A stretch of 64,000 bases of DNA from Cryptomeria japonica (taxonomy: Eukaryota > Streptophyta > Pinopsida > Cupressales > Cupressaceae): the NCBI RefSeq assembly GCF_030272615.1, contig NC_081415.1, positions 234,431,303 through 234,495,302 on the forward strand, read 5' to 3'. The position numbers were made by a program, and so were the translations under genes. Of the stretch, positions 12,021 to 23,647 are shown one piece after another. The notes beneath the pieces were generated by a model that saw only the letters and a program-made list of their open reading frames with translations, made no database searches and was not told the DNA's origin. Numbering within the stretch: the stretch's first letter is position 1; every line of letters starts with the position of its first letter.

Positions 12021-13434
12021 TGTTGGCATTTGCATGAAAATTGCATTGATGAACTTCTATGTTGTCATTGATGTCAAGTATAATCGATAATGATGTTGTA
12101 ATAATTTTGTTTTGCAACTGATAGGAAGAACTAGTGAAGGGAATTGTAACTGGTAAGTGAGCTTGTGAAGGAAACCAATATTACTAGAGAAGAAGTGAGA
12201 TCAACCGGTAAACCCTACCCGTTGATATGCTAAACCCTAACCGATGGAGCGTGGTGAATTGGTTGTATTGGTTTATGATCAAATGATGAGCAGTAATGAT
12301 TATGACATGTATGCATTTTGTATGAGAAGAGTTTCAAAAGGTTTTTGGTGCGTAGAGATAATGGTTTTTGTCTTGAGAATGGGCAAGTTCATTGCATGTA
12401 ATGGAAACCATGTGATGAGTTACAGTGTTCGATGAAGCGGTGATCAAGGAGCAATCGAGGTTGTCTTAATGATGTGTAGTGATTGTTATGTAATCCAACA
12501 GTCATACTTGAACCGATTTGTTTGTAATCTCTATGAGATGTTTAGGTTTGTGATGTGTTACACACCTATTGTTTTGTTGTAGTGTTGGCAATTTGTGGTT
12601 GAGAGTAAGAGAGTGTGGTTGCCAAACTAGGAGATGTATCTACAGTATGTGTAAAGGCAGATAGAAGCATGAAAAGGATCTGAACAAGCAAGTTTAGTGC
12701 TATTCAAACAAATCAACAATCTCCTATTATTTTCTAACAATTACAGTAGTCAAATCCCTTAACCGGGTAAGCTCTAACAAGCTTAGTGTTATCTAAATCC
12801 TCTAATCAGGTGGTCCATTAGCTTGGATTTCTAATCCTCTACCGAGGTTACTCCTAATAGGGTATTGCTTCTAATAGGACATTATAGTCAATTCCTTAAC
12901 CGGGTGGTCCCTAACAGAATCTGTTCTTAATAGGACTTTTTGTAAAGCTTTAACAGGCTAGGCTCCTAACAGGGCAAACTTCAGAAGAGTTCAAAATACT
13001 TGTGGGCATTCATCCTCACTGTGGTTTTTCCCATTTGGGTTTCCACGTCAAAAATATTGTGTCAAGTGGTGAATGCTTTTGTGCTTATGTTTAATATGGT
13101 TAAATTTCTTAACTACTAAATCCACTTTGATATGTTATGTTAACCGACAACAATCTGAAATATGTTTTAACTACTATCAGTAAAGTATTTAAATGATTTA
13201 GTCAAAAGGTTTTGAGATTTTCAAAGATGTTTTACTGTTAGTCTGTTATAACAGTTAACCGGTTTAACTTGTCAGTAATATTGCATTTGAAGTTCAGTGT
13301 TTGAACCAAACAGTTTCGAGTTTGATTTGAGAGGTTGTTTTTGTTTGGTGAAAAGTTTATGTCATTTTTCTATCTATTGATACACCCCCCCTCTCAGTAG
13401 TTGATTGGATCCTTATTGATTAATCATACCATCA
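12021..13434 (+). repeat. Element J 3' LTR
   Basis: Begins TGTTGGCATTTG and ends ACCATCA, next to TTCTA (13435-13439). It is 26 bp shorter than the 5' copy, partly from a missing segment after the cctattgttttg stretch near 12580. Substitutions between copies are common, so the insertion is not recent. Confidence 0.93.
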
Positions 13435-13439
13435 TTCTA

Positions 13440-14165
13440 CTCATCAAATCTATCCTTGCTTCACTTCCAACATACATGATGCCTTACTTTCTCATGCCCT
13501 CAAAAATTATAGTTTTCATTATTAAAATACTAATATCCTTTTTATGAAGCGGAAAGAGTAACAAGAAGAAAATTGTTGAATGGATTGGAATTTTTTTTGC
13601 AAACCTAAGCACTATAATGGCTCAAGGATAAAATATTTAAAAATTTAAAATTTGGCACTAGATACTAAGTTGGATTGGATATTGTAATCTTATCCCAATT
13701 GAAAGTGGTGTAAAATTATGCAAAATAAATACTTGGGCTTGACTAATAGGGTTCAAATATTCTCCATATCAAATCCCCCTCCATGATCTTACATGTGGAA
13801 CTTTATATATGTATGGATATTGTCACTTCAAATTGTTCTAGGTAATCCATGATAGTAAGTAGGCTAAATCATGCAATAAATTTTGGAATGACTTTGAGGC
13901 TTTAGAGTTAGGAAGTTATTTATCTGATGCAAGAACATATCTTTCAAAGAACTAGGTTTTAGAAGAAAATTATTATGCGATCAACTAGTTCAATAACATG
14001 CCCATGGCTAAATGGAATGATTTTTCCTCCCATCCCTTCCCTAGTGACCAAAATTCCACTCTTAAATTTTTTGAATAATAAGAAAATCTTGTACTCTACG
14101 AGACAAGAATTAAGTTGGCGAGGGTCAAATTCAAGTGTTTACTCTATTAAATAAGGATATAATAT
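13440..14165. other. AT-rich stretch, nothing recognised
   Basis: Flanking DNA after element J. No terminal repeats, RNA gene or long ORF. Its 3' part may be upstream LINE sequence too decayed to recognise. Confidence 0.4.
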
Positions 14166-14905
14166 CAAGTATCCCAATACTTCAACCAAGACCTAGCTCC
14201 AAAATATTTGTTGGGATAGTGCTTGCCTCCCAAATGCTAGATCTTTTGCATGGATGGTATTAATTGGCGATAAAATATAAAATTTCATTATAATCCAAGT
14301 TTCGCTATGCTCTCTATGCAAGACTACTAGGAAATCTTTATATCATACATTGTAGTTTTGTTTCAAAATGATAGGATTGGTTTTTTGATTGCCTACAATG
14401 GATAAGTGTTCATCCCTCCACTTTGTTTTAGATGGTTTCAAATTGGCTAGTTCTTTTAATTTTTTTTTTTTGTATGTTTATGGAATATCTCTCCCTCTCT
14501 TTTCATTCAGAACATCTAGAGAGAGAAAATTTAAGATGTTAAGAAATCAAGAATGCTCTTGAGATGTAATTATCTATAAATTAGAGCTTGCATTATGTGA
14601 AACATTGTTTGCCTCTTTCCTCTTCTATTCCTAGAAGAAAACTGGTTTCTCTTTTTGAAACATCTTTATCATTAAAAGATGACCTCTTCTAGTGCTATCA
14701 CTAATAAGAAAAAACTTATTAGGTCAGTAGTTAAATGGATTGCACCTTATTCATGTTTTATGAAAATCAATTTTGATAAATATTCCAAAAGAAACCTAAA
14801 TCCTTTTAGAGATATTGGTGTTATTCAAGATTATGGTGGTAAGATATTTCTTTCTACTTCCAAGAAACCACTATTAGGAACAATGAATGACAAGGAGCCC
14901 CCAAT
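14165..14905 (+). pseudogene. Decayed LINE 3' end: zf-RVT and RNase H-like
   Basis: Two pieces of a plant L1-type LINE ORF2 in order. Around 14207-14400 the frame reads like the zf-RVT domain: CLPNARSFAWMVLIGDKI, then CSLCKTTRKSLYH, where plant LINEs have a W/F-A-W...C-x2-C...H segment. At 14737-14890 the ORF reads WIAPYSCFMKINFD and then DIGVIQDYGGKIFLS. This matches the plant reverse-transcriptase-type RNase H (RVT_3) pattern W-x-P-P...K-x-N-x-D-G...G-x-G-x-x-x-R-D-x-x-G. The catalytic first Asp is present as NFD; the second region has IQD for IRD. Stops and a frame change break it. Confidence 0.6.
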
Positions 14906-15260
14906 AGGTAGGTTAACTATGTCACATAGTGAGGATCAACATAATAGGAACTTGAATGATATTTTAAATGATCATGATGAATATACCATTCATTGTCAAA
15001 TGTTATTTTTAATATGCCCGAATCAATGTAATGTTGCATTTTTGTTTGCAAAGCTTGACACTCATTAGTAGAATGGCCATGGGTTTGATGATATTTACAA
15101 AAAGAAGAAGTTTGAGAATGTTGGTTATGTTTTCTTCTTTATTTAGGACAAAGAGGAGATATTAATTTGGAATTTAGAAGATTAGTCAACACATTTTCTT
15201 GTTGTAACTCAAAATTATAATGAGAAGGTGTGGACTTACAAGACAAAGGAAAGTGTTATT
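14906..15260. other. Spacer with no recognised content
   Basis: The open frame at 14679-15068 runs on past the RNase H-like part with no recognisable sequence. Nothing else is seen on either strand. Confidence 0.4.
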
Positions 15261-15261
15261 T

Positions 15262-16161
15262 CTCATGACTTTGTCACTCACATTCAAGCATGTGTCCATT
15301 GCATCCATGTGTATGTTCAAAAGAGGGTTCACTCTTAGGGGGAATTGGATTGAAGTTTAAAGAGGCCCAATTAATTTCAAGATTTGTGTTAAGAGAAAAA
15401 TTTGGAATATGAAATTCAGGCATCTTAGACTTTCTAGAAAAGGTAGGAGTGAAATCTAAGGACCCCTAATCATCCTCTAAGAGTTCTTCTTTAGGAACTT
15501 CTTTGGTAGGAGATGGCGTATTTGAGTGAATTGAAGAGAGGATTGTAGGAACTAAGAAAGCATATGATGCTTCACTTATGTTCTCATCAACTACTTCATT
15601 AGTATATGTGTAAGGTACAACATGATAATCAGGAAGAATTTTTGGTTTCCTAGGAACATGAATGGATTTTATTTGATTTTTGTTATGCTCTTGATTTTTG
15701 AGAGAGAGAGCGTTATTATGAGAAATAATATCATCCTCTTGTTCTAAGGTATCTTTATGTTCAGGACACTCATTAGGAAAAGGACTATCATATGTAATTA
15801 AGGCTTCATCTTTAGAGGGAAGATCATGAAAAGAAGGTATGGTATCACTAGGATAAGTAGCCATAATATCATCCTCTTGTACTGAATAATCCTTATGAAG
15901 GAGGTACTTTTTAGGAGAAGAAGGAACCCAATTCTCCAAAGATTCATCTTTAGGAGGGAGATCTTTGAAAGAAGTGTCCATATTCCCTTTTTGCACCAAT
16001 GTGCCCTCATTAATGAGATCAATTTTGGGAGAGGATAAATCATATGTATGAATGAAAGGGAGAACTAAATTATCATCATATGCGTGAAAGGGAACATCAT
16101 GAACATCTTTAATGCAACTTGAAATTGAATTATAAAAATAAGATAAGAACTCCATATGCAC
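15262..16161 (-). pseudogene. Unidentified minus-strand ORF with a duplicated acidic segment
   Basis: A 231-codon ORF (16161 to 15466) begins MHMEFLSYFYNSISSCIKD. In the same frame after one TAG about 65 further codons follow, reaching about 15262. It has a roughly 45-residue internal repeat: DLPPKDESLENW...YSVQEDDIM and DLPSKDEALITY...TLEQEDDII. It is rich in Asp, Glu, Ser and Pro. No membrane segment or catalytic motif is seen. It lies downstream, on the minus strand, of the K1 LTR-like region and its repeated leader, so it may be an ORF of that gypsy-like element. A host gene is less likely. Function unknown. Confidence 0.4.
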
Positions 16162-16199
16162 TTATGATCAAACAAGAAACTCATATGTCATTTAACCAT

Positions 16200-17990
16200 A
16201 ATAATGTTCACCCCATACATACATAAAAAAATGAATAAAGGAGGGAAAATGGAATTTAAATTGCAAATGTGAAATTTGAAACTTACAAAATAATTGAATA
16301 ATTCAAAATTCTAGGAAAAATGATTATTCAATTAAATGAAAAAATTGATTGAAAGAATAATAATGAAACCTCCTAGGAAATTGAAATTTAAAATTAGGAT
16401 TATGTAAAAAAAAATAACCCCAAAAGAGATTGAATTTTTAAAATTAGGGCCTATGGTATAGCACTTAATTTCAAATTTAAAATGGACACAATTAGGGCAT
16501 ATTATAATTAACCACTTAATCTTAAATGTTTCCTTGAAAGTTGCAATGTTGAAATTGGGAAATATTTTCGATTTTAGAGGGATCAAAATTCAAAAATATC
16601 AGCCAATTTTATGGATTTAAGCAATTAAATACAGTCATAATAGTCTCCCGAAATTTTGGGAAAAAAGCCAGGGACCAGGTTGAAAGTGCACCCGGTCCTC
16701 CCAACTTTTTCAGAAATTTTTAGGGATGAAAGTTATGATGATTTGAGAGCTAACCCCAAAAAATTGATTGATTTTATGATCTCTAGATAGGTGAAATTAA
16801 GGTTTGAATGTCGAAATAAGACCCTATTAGGCTTTTGAAAAAGATAAGAAATTGAATTGCAAATTTGAAAAAGGTCAAACCTAATGGGTAGGGCCACCTT
16901 GAATAATATTTAGAAGATTGAAATTGGTTTAGATTGATTGAAATTTTTAAAAAATCCAATTAAATTTGGAAATTAGGGTTTTAGGACCTAACCACTAAAT
17001 TTTGAAATTTTGAATTTTGGGAAAAGGAGGGAAATTGAGAATTTGAATTTTGACAAGAAGACAAGTCTAAAAATAGTGATAAATCTGAAAATTGAAGTAA
17101 GATCCAAGTTTTGCACAAATTCAATTTCAAATCTAGATTTTTTGTAAATTCCAAGAAAATCAAACATGCAATTTTGAATTTGTTTTCTACCTTAGGAGGT
17201 TTAAGAATTGATAAAATCAGCCAATTTCTTGGATTTAAGCAGAAAAATACAGTCAATTCCGAGTCTCAAAATTTTAGGAAAAAAAGCTAGGGACCATGTA
17301 CAAGTTCAACATGGTTCGACCAACATTTTTTGAAATTTCCAGGGATGATATAAATTATGATTTTATTGCAGAATCCAAAAAAATAGTTGATTTGGAGATG
17401 TCTAGATAGGTCAAATTAGTAGTCAAAGGTTAGAATAGGAGATTCTTAAAAATTAGGGTTTTACTGTTTAACCACTTAATTTTTAGAATTAAAAGATAGA
17501 TTTGAATTGTAATTTTGAAATAGAAATCAGATCTGAAACAAGCACCAAAATGCTATACTTGACAAGCTTAATTTCCTCAAAATGTAAACTTAGGGTTTTA
17601 TGCAATTAACCTCTAAATTTTGCAAAAAGATTAAGCTTGGAAATGAAATTTTAAAGTTAAAATTGCAATTCTTTAGATCTAACAAATAAGAAATCAGAAT
17701 TAAGATGTAGGATGTCGGGTTCACCAAAATGGAAAGTGGAAAATTGAACCCTAGTGATTCCCCACCTAGGAGAGAGAAAGGAAATCACTAGGATGATTTT
17801 CACTTGGGAGAGATACTTTAAAGTCAAAAGAGGGGTTGAATCTACTAGACCCAAATCCAAGGGAAACAAGGATGTGAATTCTAAGTGGATTGCAAGTGTT
17901 GGAATGTAATTTGCCCTCTTTTGTAAGTAGAAGAGTTGACCTATTGATTATGCAGAAAAGAGAGATAAAATGGGTGAAATGAGGAGCTAT
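16200..17990 (-). repeat. AT-rich leader with two long diverged direct repeats
   Basis: Two copies of a segment of about 220 bp lie about 620 bp apart (16612-16830 and 17231-17455). Both contain GGATTTAAGCA, AATACAGTCA, GGGACCA, TTTCAGAAA/TTTGAAA, AGGGATGA and TCTAGATAGGT in the same order. A shorter relative with AAGTGCACACGGTCCTCC lies at about 18080. Between them are recurring AATTAGGGTTTTA and ACCACTTAATTTT-like phrases. No coding potential is seen. On the minus strand this lies between the K1 LTR-like region and the 15262-16161 ORF, as a leader would. Confidence 0.55.
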
Positions 17991-18907
17991 TGGTTCGGGA
18001 TCATGCTGTAACTTTGGATATGAGATATTTAGACTGATATGGATCTGCCCTACAAATTTGGAGAAAAGTCATCGGGAATGTGTTGAAAGTGCACACGGTC
18101 CTCCGAAAAATCTGTAAAACGAAAAGGGTTTTTCCGTCTCTGCAAATGAAGCCCAAACCTGCAATTACAACTATGCACTTGCAACCTAAACACATAAAAG
18201 AAGGGAAGAAGGCTTGTGGATAGGGGTTTGCCTCAGTGAAACCCCGGTTGAGGAATTAGCCTTGAAAGAAAGGAATTGCAAATTATAAAAATGTAAATAA
18301 TGAAAATGTATACCTTGTAGATTTGCAATTTGTTGATAATGGTTGCTTTGCTTCTTGAATGTAATCACAAATATTGTATGAAATGGCATGTAACATGAAA
18401 AAACCCTAACACACACATGCTTGCAAATGAATATTGTAATATTGCTCCAATGGATGAATGAAGAAGACACATGAAGAAGGAGATGTTTGAAGACTTGAAC
18501 ACTTGAATGCTTGATGATGTATATTTTTTCTTATGCTTGCTTATGATCAACTTTACTTATGTAAATGAGAGGACTAGATCCCCTTTTATACTTTCCTAGG
18601 AGAATTAATTTTATCTTACTAAAGGCCGACATTGGAGGATTTAAGTCCTTGAGAAGCAAATCAGGTCCAAGGGTCAGATGGACCCATCTTAGGGCTACCC
18701 TAAGAGGGAGGATAGGGGTGCCACACCCCTTTTTTTCTCTATTTTGGGGCATATACAGGGTCACAAAGTGATATGAAGGCCGAAACAAGAGAAGATGTGA
18801 AATGATGATGCAGAGAGGGGTCCCAATTAAGTAGGGAAATACAGTCGCTAGGGTGAGGGCCTAAAATGCAGTCAAAATCGCAAGGGTCACAATTTTATGA
18901 TGTTACA
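17990..18907 (-). repeat. K1: gypsy-like LTR region, minus strand
   Basis: Read on the minus strand it starts TGTAACATCATAAAATTGTGACCC at 18907, a start common among plant gypsy LTRs. It shares with K2 on the opposite strand, in order: the start, GGGGTGTGGCACCCCTATCCT near 18712, CATTCAAG-type repeats, a TAGGTTGCAAGTGC block and TTTTTCGGAGGACCGTGTGCACTTTCAA near 18079-18107. A purine-rich TAAAGTAGGAGCTAAG lies just outside its start (18908 onward), so it could also be a 3' LTR. The inner end is approximate. Confidence 0.55.
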
Positions 18908-19326
18908 CTTAGCTCCTACTTTAGCTGGAGTATGGCTTACGCCAATACTGTCGGTAAAGTAGAAGAAAAAAAGGGATGAAGATGAGAGATACAGAGCAAT
19001 ACCACAAGGAGTATAAGACATCACTAATCTTGAGGAACAATTCCCCCAATCTTAGGATCTTGACTCACTCGATCATATGCAGGAGCACACAAAACAAAAA
19101 AAAGACCAAGCACAAAAGACCCATGACAAAAACAAAAACACAAGACCACAAATTAACTAGCCGAAGAGACCTTGATACTCAAATGTATCAAACAACTAAT
19201 TTAAACATAAAGACAAATGCCATCACATAAACACCAATAATCACATAAAAGAGCACAACTGACATCATCCATGAACCATCAATAGTAAAACTATGAGCTC
19301 ATGAGAGGAAGAAGAGAGAGGACATG
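18908..19326. other. Spacer between the head-to-head K1 and K2 regions
   Basis: About 420 bp. Contains a PPT-like purine run on the minus strand next to K1, then A-rich sequence (19086-19160). No gene seen. The 84-codon ORF at 18976-19230 is Lys/Thr low complexity. Confidence 0.4.
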
Positions 19327-20566
19327 TGTAGCATCATAAAATTATAACTTTTCAATTTTCATCCACATTTGGGTCTTCACATTGGCGAAATGAATCCCTA
19401 ACCCTGATTGGAGGTCCAAGACATGATCACATTGCCTGAAGCTTGCATTTCCTCATGCCTCGCACTCCCTGTTGCTTCTTCCTATCCTAAACTAGGGCAG
19501 GATAGGGGCGTGGAGCCCCTGTCCTCCTAGGAGAGGGGCGTGGCACCCCTATCCTTTCCCTATTTTGGCCTCCCTCTACATTTATCCTTCATTGGGCTTT
19601 GCACTTGGAAAGCAGGAAAAGTTTCCCTATGTCGTCCTATGATGAAAAATCAGTCAATTAACCCTAATTTACAAGTATATAAGACACATTTTCCCTTCCT
19701 ATTTGCATAAGTGAAAGTAAGGTGAACAAGCATTACCATCATTCAAGCATTCAAGCAATCAAGTATTTGAGCATTCGAGCAATCAAACATTCAAGCATTC
19801 CTTTCAAGCATTGAACATTCTCAAGTCTCCTTTCAAGGCTGGGTGTTGCATTGAAGTCAAGGATTCAACCATTGAAGTGGAGATCCCTTTTGACATTCAA
19901 TTCTACATATCCTTCAAACAACTCTATCAACATTTCAACTGTATCCTCTCTTGAGGTGAATTCTATTTCAATCATTTACTTTCATTAATTGCAAGCACTT
20001 TTCATCATTTGGTTAATTCCAAAACCAGGGTTTGACCTGAAGGCAAACCCCCAATCCCAACAACATTTCCTCTCTTTTCTATGTGTAGGTTGCAGGTGCG
20101 TAGCTGTATTTGCAGATTTGGATTCCATTCTCAGAGGTGGAAAAACCCTTTATGACGCACGGATTTTTCGGAGGACCATGTGCACTTTCAACAACATGTC
20201 CTGACACTTTCATCCAAATTTGCAGGGGAGGTTTATCTCGCCACTTTACTGCTAATTCCAGGTGCACAACTTCATCCCACTTTTCTATCTCAACTTATAA
20301 TCATTTCTTTGTCGCTTTCACACTTAGTCTTAAATTGTATAATTCAACCTATTGCATTCTAAAAGAGGGGTTACTTTCACTTTCTAAATTCATTGTCAAT
20401 TCACTTAGCATACAATCTCTTGAGATTGGATCTAGCCAATTCTCCCCACTCTTTTAAATGTAATGTGTGTGAGAGGTTGAGAGAATCTTTTGCGAAATTT
20501 TCACTCCTTTCCTTGAGGAGAGAAAATCTTACCTCTTGACTTCTCCATCACCCCATTTCACCACAT
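19327..20566 (+). repeat. K2: gypsy-like LTR region, plus strand
   Basis: Starts TGTAGCATCATAAAATTATAAC and follows the same order of blocks as K1 but on the plus strand, with considerable divergence. It has two GGGGCGTGG...CCCCT units at 19500-19553, the TAGGTTGCAGGTGCGTAG block near 20086 and TTTTTCGGAGGACCATGTGCACTTTCAA near 20163. The short ORFs in it (19989-20204 and the minus ORF in K1 at 18001-18195) look alike only because the DNA is homologous. Its right end is cut by element D. Confidence 0.55.
19737..19830 (+). repeat. Short tandem CATTCAAGCA-type repeats
   Basis: About nine degenerate 8-10 bp units related to CATTCAAGCA (ATTCAAGCATTCAAGCAATC and so on), within K2. A weaker counterpart lies on the minus strand at about 18490-18520 in K1. 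Confidence 0.75.
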
Positions 20567-21844
20567 TGTTGGCATTGTATTATCATTGATGCCAATTGGT
20601 AAGTATAACATGTCACCGGTATGGATGGTTACTGATATGTAAGGTGTATGTAGGATGCAAGAAGGAGATGTTACTGGCATGGATGTTCACTGGTAAGCAA
20701 AGATAAGAAAGAAAAGAGATAAAGTGGTTATGTCATTTGGTATGTAGGAAGGTGCAGTGCAATCAGTAAACAGGCTCACCAGTAAGTTAGCATGATCAAC
20801 ATGAAAGGTATGTTATTGGTATGAAGGTAGTAACAACCTATCCACCGGTAAACATGCTAGAGACAAGCGGAACATAGAGATACCCAGTGATCGGTTGGGT
20901 AAAAATACCGGTAGCATAAGGTAGATATCGGTAGGTTTCTTTTGATCGGTGACCAAGATTGAACCGACTAAGTGGAATGTGTTGAGGTGGAAGTTGATGA
21001 AGGATGACATGTAGAATCCAAGTGTCTAACGTGTAGTAGTCGGTGAAGTGTGCTTTATTGAGGAAATTGAAGAGTTAGTCGATATTAAATGAAGACTACG
21101 AAAATCATGGGTGAGTTGCAGAAGTTTGCAGCTCGATGAAGATTGATGGAGGATTTTTGTGTGCTGATCGATGCATGATGTCTGATCTCCTTGTTGACCT
21201 AGAGAAGGAAACTGCTAGAACTTTAATAGTGATTGATAGAAACTGAGCCATACTTTCCAAAAATAGAAAATGTGTACAGTTAGAAGGAGATATGGTGGTG
21301 TAGTATTGCCTTGTTACAGGAGATCGATCTCAGAGGATAGATTTGATGAGATTTGATTTGATTCAAGTCGTTGAAGAAAACACTAAGTGCACCAAAGTTT
21401 GAATCTGTATTTTGACGAGAAAGCAGATAAAATAAATATGAAGATCAAAGATCAAAAACGTGATGCTAGTTGAGAGAAGGGAGTGTGCCTGAGAAAACAG
21501 AGTGCAAATCAGACTGAGAAGAGTATTGCATCTAAGTATCTGAAGGAGAATTGATAGAAAAGGTGTAATTGGTAAGGAGATTTAGCAGAGGTTTAACTGG
21601 TAGATAATAGAGCTGAGAAGAATTGGTAAGAAGGCATCCGAGAGTGATATAGTGCAAAGTGAGTATCGGAGGAAGTTAGAAAAGGTAGAGATTGACTGGT
21701 GAGGGATCAATGAGAGTGAATTGATAACCAGTAGTGAAAGAACTGGTGAAATAGAGAAGAGTTGTAACTGACAGAGAGAAATTGAATAGGTGTTACAAAG
21801 CTCATTTGTAACAAGGTACCTTCATTGTAATAAGTTTCTGTTTC
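20567..21844 (+). repeat. Element D 5' LTR, first segment
   Basis: Begins TGTTGGCATTG and matches the 3' LTR at 59976-60235 over about 260 bp (shared GTGTATGTAGGATGCAAGAA and TAGCATGATCA). Rich in ACCGGT-like hexamers. It ends at the target GTTTC, where element B is inserted. The remaining segments are 36352-36526 and 44206-44366; total length without insertions is about 1.61 kb. Confidence 0.88.
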
Positions 21845-22982
21845 TGTTAGGCCCAATATGGAAAGCTAATGTACTGAGAGGGGAGGGGTGAATTATTACT
21901 TCAAAAATTTTCTTCAATAATAACTTTATTGTTATGCATAAACTGAAAAGTGCAGTTACATAATATAAAGCTAAAACAAATAGATAACAATCATACATGA
22001 TTCACTCCATAACACATATATTTTGGTTACGCAGAAACTCTTGGTTAGAGAGAAAAACTGCGGTGGGGATGGCACCCATAACTTCACTACTGCAATAATA
22101 AAGAGTGCTTGATTAGAGCTACATGTTTAGCTATTTCTGATAGCTTACCCTATTAGGAGTAACAAGATCTATTAGATCTACCTTGCTAAAGGATTTTACA
22201 ACACTTAAACTAAATGCTGCACCTAGTTAGAGGCTTTACGATTTATAGACTTGTTTAGAGTCTTTTACCCTGTTAAAGGTTTCTCTTACAACTTCAAAAT
22301 ATTACAATAAATCATTACAAATATCTGCAACTTTACATCTGGAATGTTATAGCAGATTCTATGTGCTTAGAATAGATTACCTTGCTTATAGCATACCTCT
22401 GTAACCCATATAGTAACTCGGTAAACCCTTATGTTTACTTTGTTCTTCAACTATTCTCTGAAAACCTTCTCGGTGACCTTTGTGTCTCTATAACAGTCTT
22501 CTTACACTTATGCACACACACTTTTAATTCTTAACTCATGTTGTATAAATAGATCTCTTATGTCGGTGATCCATTCATTGCTTCGATCTTACAAACATGA
22601 TTTATTGAATGAATAACCATGCAAAATATTTCATTGGTTAGATGACCTCAAAATCATACACAATCTTTAAGTGCAATTTCCAATGTGATAACGATTAGAT
22701 GTTCTTTGATCTTGTAACACATTTTCATATGTATGTCCAGGTTCAATGAATCTAGTAACATGTTTCACTTAGTGTATAACAACTCGGTGTGTCATCTTTG
22801 CTGCTCGGTAGACATGAAATGATACTTGGTAGACAACTCAATGTAAACTACGTTTTGAGACTACATTCTTCAATAACTGACTGGACTGTGCATACCGACT
22901 GAATATCTCAGTAGTAGTAACCGATTAGAGTATATAGAAAAACTTTGACATAAAACTAATGGCAACTTGATAAGTAGTAACA
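21845..22982 (-). repeat. Element B 3' LTR
   Basis: On the minus strand starts TGTTACTACTTATC and ends CCTAACA. Near its end is TTCACCCCTCCCCTCTCAGTAC, a form of the C-rich motif shared by the copia LTRs here. It carries 15 bp near 22769-22784 that the other copy lacks. Confidence 0.93.
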
Positions 22983-22994
22983 ATCTCCCCTTTT
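22983..22994 (-). promoter_or_regulatory. Element B polypurine tract
   Basis: On the minus strand AAAAGGGGAGAT directly precedes the 3' LTR. Further G-rich tracts with GGGGGAGTATA or similar lie upstream on the minus strand within 22995-23381 (about 23115, 23265, 23310, 23330), again a series rather than one tract. Confidence 0.85.
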
Positions 22995-23381
22995 GACATT
23001 AGTTGAGATGTTTGACAAAAACTACTTTCAAAGTTATAACTCAATAATCTATATACTTGCAAAATTTGACTATACTAACAGTATATACAATAGTCAATGA
23101 AATAATATATTCAGATATACTCCCCTTATTGATATACTTGTACAAAACTCTGATTTTTCATGCTCGATGATCAATGTTTTGTGTGCTGCTCTTGATCTTT
23201 GCTTACTATCCTTTTCACTGCTCGGTTCATTGCTCTTGGATACTCTGCTTGCTTTGCTTGGTATACTCCCCCTGTATACTATACTCCTTTTGTTTGATAC
23301 TTTGAATACTACACCCCCAATACTGTATCACTCCCCTAATACTATATCATATTACTCCCGCTTTTTGACAAACATCAAAAC

Positions 23382-23647
23382 TTAATTACCATTCGGGGGT
23401 GGTAACTGGTCAAAAATGGATTTGTACTTGGTCCATGCTTCGGTGAGAGCGACAGACAGGGCATTCTTTACATTGTCCATTAAAGAATTATGTGCTTGAA
23501 TATCAGCTAATAATGATATTAAACCATCTAGAGTGATTCCCTCTTGTGTAGTAGATAAGGAGGTGGCTCGGTTGATCTGTTCTTGGACGGATGAAAGATG
23601 AGGAAGGAATAATGTCTAAAGTGTCATTATGTCCATCATGATCTTGT
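23382..23647 (-). pseudogene. Element B ORF2, C-terminal end (cut off by element A)
   Basis: Continuation of B ORF2 beyond the insertion of A. On the minus strand it reads through one stop, then IQAHNSLMDNVKNALSVALT and TKYKSIFDQLPPPNGN, and ends at TAA 23382-23384. Helical and hydrophilic, like the C-terminal parts of ORF2 in A, C and E. The left flank of A (CTTGT, 23643-23647) is the target copy; the frame resumes in the main ORF2 portion at 30253. Confidence 0.7.

Larger units (their letters stand above)
5076..13434 (+). mobile_element. Element J: full-length autonomous copia retrotransposon (decayed)
   Basis: Two direct LTRs (5076-6515 and 12021-13434) flank a copia gag-pol interior. The target duplication TTCTA is perfect on both sides (5071-5075 and 13435-13439). 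Right after the 5' LTR come AT and TGGCATCAGAGC, matching the initiator-Met primer site with one difference. A polypurine tract precedes the 3' LTR. The interior has gag, protease, integrase, RT and RNase H in copia order, mostly in one frame from the ATG at 6585, broken by stops, one frameshift near 8600-8629 and the insertion I1. No function is expected of this copy. Confidence 0.95.

Noticed and set aside
18565-18771. ORFs in both directions at 18531-18788
   Set aside because: Overlapping open frames on both strands within the K1 LTR-like region; no homology or coding signature.
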